Source: an uncultured Gemmatimonadota bacterium
GTDB lineage: Bacteria > Gemmatimonadota > Gemmatimonadetes > Gemmatimonadales > GWC2-71-9
Assembly: GCA_913009915.1 (NCBI GenBank)
Contig: CAJVYZ010000130.1
Coordinates: 1 to 7,301, forward strand
DNA: 7,301 bases
Reading direction: 5' to 3'
The first letter of the stretch is position 1. Each line of letters opens with the position of its first letter. This document shows positions 6,026 to 7,301 of the stretch, one piece after another. The translations under genes and the position numbers were made by a program. The notes below the pieces were generated by a model that saw only the letters and a list, made by a program, of their open reading frames with translations, made no database searches and had not been told where the DNA came from.

Positions 6026-7060
6026 GCGCTGGGCGTCACGCTGGTCATCGCGGTGCTGGTGATTCACGGCGTCATCACGCGCTATTTCTCCGATAGTGCC
6101 CAGGGCTACCATCTGATCGTCGGCGCGAAAGGTGGCAAACTGCAACTCGTCTTCAACACGGTTTATCACCTCAGCCAGCCGATCAACAACATTCCGTATT
6201 CCTATTACAAGGAGTTCACCGAAGGCAAGTTCGCCAACAAGGTCGAAGCGGCCATTCCTTTCTGTCTGGGCGACAACTACCAGGGCTACCGCATTGTCGG
6301 CACGACGGCCCAAATGTTCGACCGTCTGGAGTATTCCAACGGCCAGAAGTACGAATTCGAACAGGGTGAGAATTTCAAGGCGGACGACTTCTTTACCGGC
6401 GTCATTGGTTACGTAGTGGCACAAGACACGGGTCTCAAGGTCGGCGACACGTTCGAACCGACGCATGGCGTCTCGGACGACGGACACGTCCACGATCCAT
6501 TCACGGTCGTCGGCATCCTCAAACCAACCGGCACCGCAAACGATCGGGCATTGTTCATCAATATCGAAGGTTTTTTCTTGCTGGAAGGACACGCCAAACC
6601 AACAAAGAACAAAGCGGCGACGCCGGTAGCCGCGGAAGACACGGATCACGCACACGCCGAAGATGATTCTCACGACCACGCGAATCACGGTCACGGCGAA
6701 CACGAAGGCCCTTCTCATGGCGATCACCATCACCATGAACCACTTCCGGAAGACCAGCGGGAAGTGACGGCCATCCTGGTCAAGACCCAGGGCCTTTACG
6801 GCGGATTCATAAGCAACCCGATCAATGAGGGAAACATCGCCCAGGCGGTCTCCCCCACGCGCGAGGTGACCGTACTGTTCGAGGAGGTCATTGGTAACAT
6901 CACCGCCATTTTGTTGCTGTTGGCCATTTTGATTGTGATCGTTGCCGGCATCGGAATCATGGTCAGCATGTATAATTCGATGAGCGAACGATTCCGCGAG
7001 ATCGCCATCATGCGGGCGCTGGGAGCAGGGCGTGGTACCGTGATGGCGGTGGTGCTGCTG
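6026..7060 (+). CDS. ABC transporter permease, MacB/FtsX type, both ends missing, with His-rich insert
   Basis: Inner-membrane permease fragment of about 345 residues, of the type common in planctomycetes. It begins inside the first membrane segment (ALGVTLVIAVLVIHGVI, 6026-6076), lacking the usual ~25-residue cytoplasmic start. Next come IVGAKGGKLQLVFNTVYHLS (6116-6175), the MacB-like periplasmic core (YQGYRIVGTTAQMF near 6278-6319; VVGILKPTGTANDRALF near 6506-6556), and a His/Asp/Glu-rich insert (6641-6739). Then follow a second membrane segment (ITAILLLLAILIVIVAGIG, about 6899-6955) and the FtsX signature SMSERFREIAIMRALGAGRG (6977-7036). The remaining membrane helices are absent. Base use shifts: 6181-6240 is 43% GC by hand count, against 80% for 5401-5460 in gckA. 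There is no own start codon or ribosome site at the join. Family is confident; taxonomic origin is a guess from remembered relatives. A long antisense reading frame here is a codon-use shadow. Confidence 0.82.
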
Positions 7061-7301
7061 GGCGCGGCGAGAGGGGCGATTGCGCAATCGACCGGGTCGC
7101 AATCGACGCCGGATTCGCCAGGAGCGACAGGAAGCATCGCGGCGGGGAAAGACAATTCGCCGCTGAACGCGGCGAACGCGCTGCGCAACGTATCGCCGCG
7201 CGAAGAAGGGCTGTACCAGACCTTCAAAGATACGCCGGACACGCAGCTGGACAAGAAAGTGAAGCTGGGTAAGGATTTTCTGAAAGATTTTTCGAACAGT
7301 A
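7061..7301 (+). CDS. N-terminal part of a secreted protein, probably periplasmic TPR-type (acidobacteria-like), partial at both ends
   Basis: The open frame runs off the window edge. The hydrophobic stretch TVMAVVLL-GAARGAIAQS (7037-7090) looks like the end of a signal peptide with a cleavage site after AIA. A Ser/Thr/Gly/Pro-rich linker follows, then NSPLNAANALRNVSPREEGL and a charged stretch LYQTFKDTPDTQLDKKVKLG. I associate this arrangement with tetratricopeptide proteins of Acidobacteriota, whose TPR repeats would start just after the edge. The recognition is from memory and only moderate. The exact left border is uncertain: the last residues of the permease (VMAVVLL) could equally be the signal peptide core, so this gene may begin as early as 7040. 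It shares its frame with the preceding permease fragment without a stop between, which is consistent with an artificial join. Confidence 0.5.

Noticed and set aside
5987..7102. Long minus-strand reading frame (about 371 codons) antisense to the permease
   Set aside because: The plus-strand frame shows clear MacB/FtsX motifs over its whole length; the antisense product is Val/Arg/Asp-rich without recognisable domains and crosses both junctions' neighbourhoods. It is a codon-use shadow.
5108..7301. A real three-domain fusion protein (glycerate kinase, ABC permease, secreted protein)
   Set aside because: Each part is truncated exactly where a domain should continue, membrane topology would be nonsensical after a cytosolic kinase, and composition changes at the joins. 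A chimeric contig is simpler, though only reads can settle it.
1..7301. tRNA or rRNA genes
   Set aside because: No stretch with tRNA cloverleaf signatures or rRNA-like sequence was recognised; almost all bases are in protein genes.

Overview
The window looks like a metagenomic contig. About 6 kb of it comes from one high-GC bacterium, and the last 1.3 kb does not fit that source. The phylum of the main source cannot be named from the sequence. GC bias, GTG starts, tightly packed genes and 4-base stop/start overlaps all point to an ordinary high-GC bacterial chromosome.

Layout. At 1-636 (+) lies the C-terminal half of rlmN, the 23S rRNA/tRNA adenine-C2 methyltransferase, cut by the window edge. 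It converges on a four-gene minus-strand operon through a 155-base spacer rich in small repeats: a 9-bp array, a 10-bp array, two hairpins, and a second 9-bp array in inverted orientation. The operon, in transcription order, is serine-glyoxylate aminotransferase (5060-3882), a SucC/MtkA-like ligase beta subunit (3869-2694), a SucD/MtkB-like alpha subunit (2697-1777) and a D-2-hydroxyacid dehydrogenase of the hydroxypyruvate/glyoxylate reductase type (1772-792). Divergently, after 47 bases, a type II glycerate 2-kinase (gckA) starts at 5108.

Together these are the core steps of the serine cycle: serine + glyoxylate to hydroxypyruvate + glycine, hydroxypyruvate to glycerate, glycerate to 2-phosphoglycerate, and malate activation to malyl-CoA. 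The twist is the ligase pair. It has the right fold, gene order and spacing, but the alpha subunit has Arg where the phosphohistidine should be. The beta subunit has lost the glycine-rich ATP-grasp loop and an Asn metal ligand. The pair is therefore either a pseudo-enzyme or carries out different chemistry.

From about 6026 the gckA reading frame continues without a stop but changes identity twice. First it becomes a MacB/FtsX-type ABC permease (6026 to about 7060, planctomycete-like, lower GC, His-rich insert). Then it becomes the N-terminal part of a secreted protein resembling acidobacterial TPR proteins (about 7061-7301). All three parts share one frame, open for 731 codons, yet none is complete. 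The simplest reading is a chimeric contig joined at short similar sequences. A genuine fusion is unlikely. Statements about the main organism should rest only on positions 1 to about 6025.
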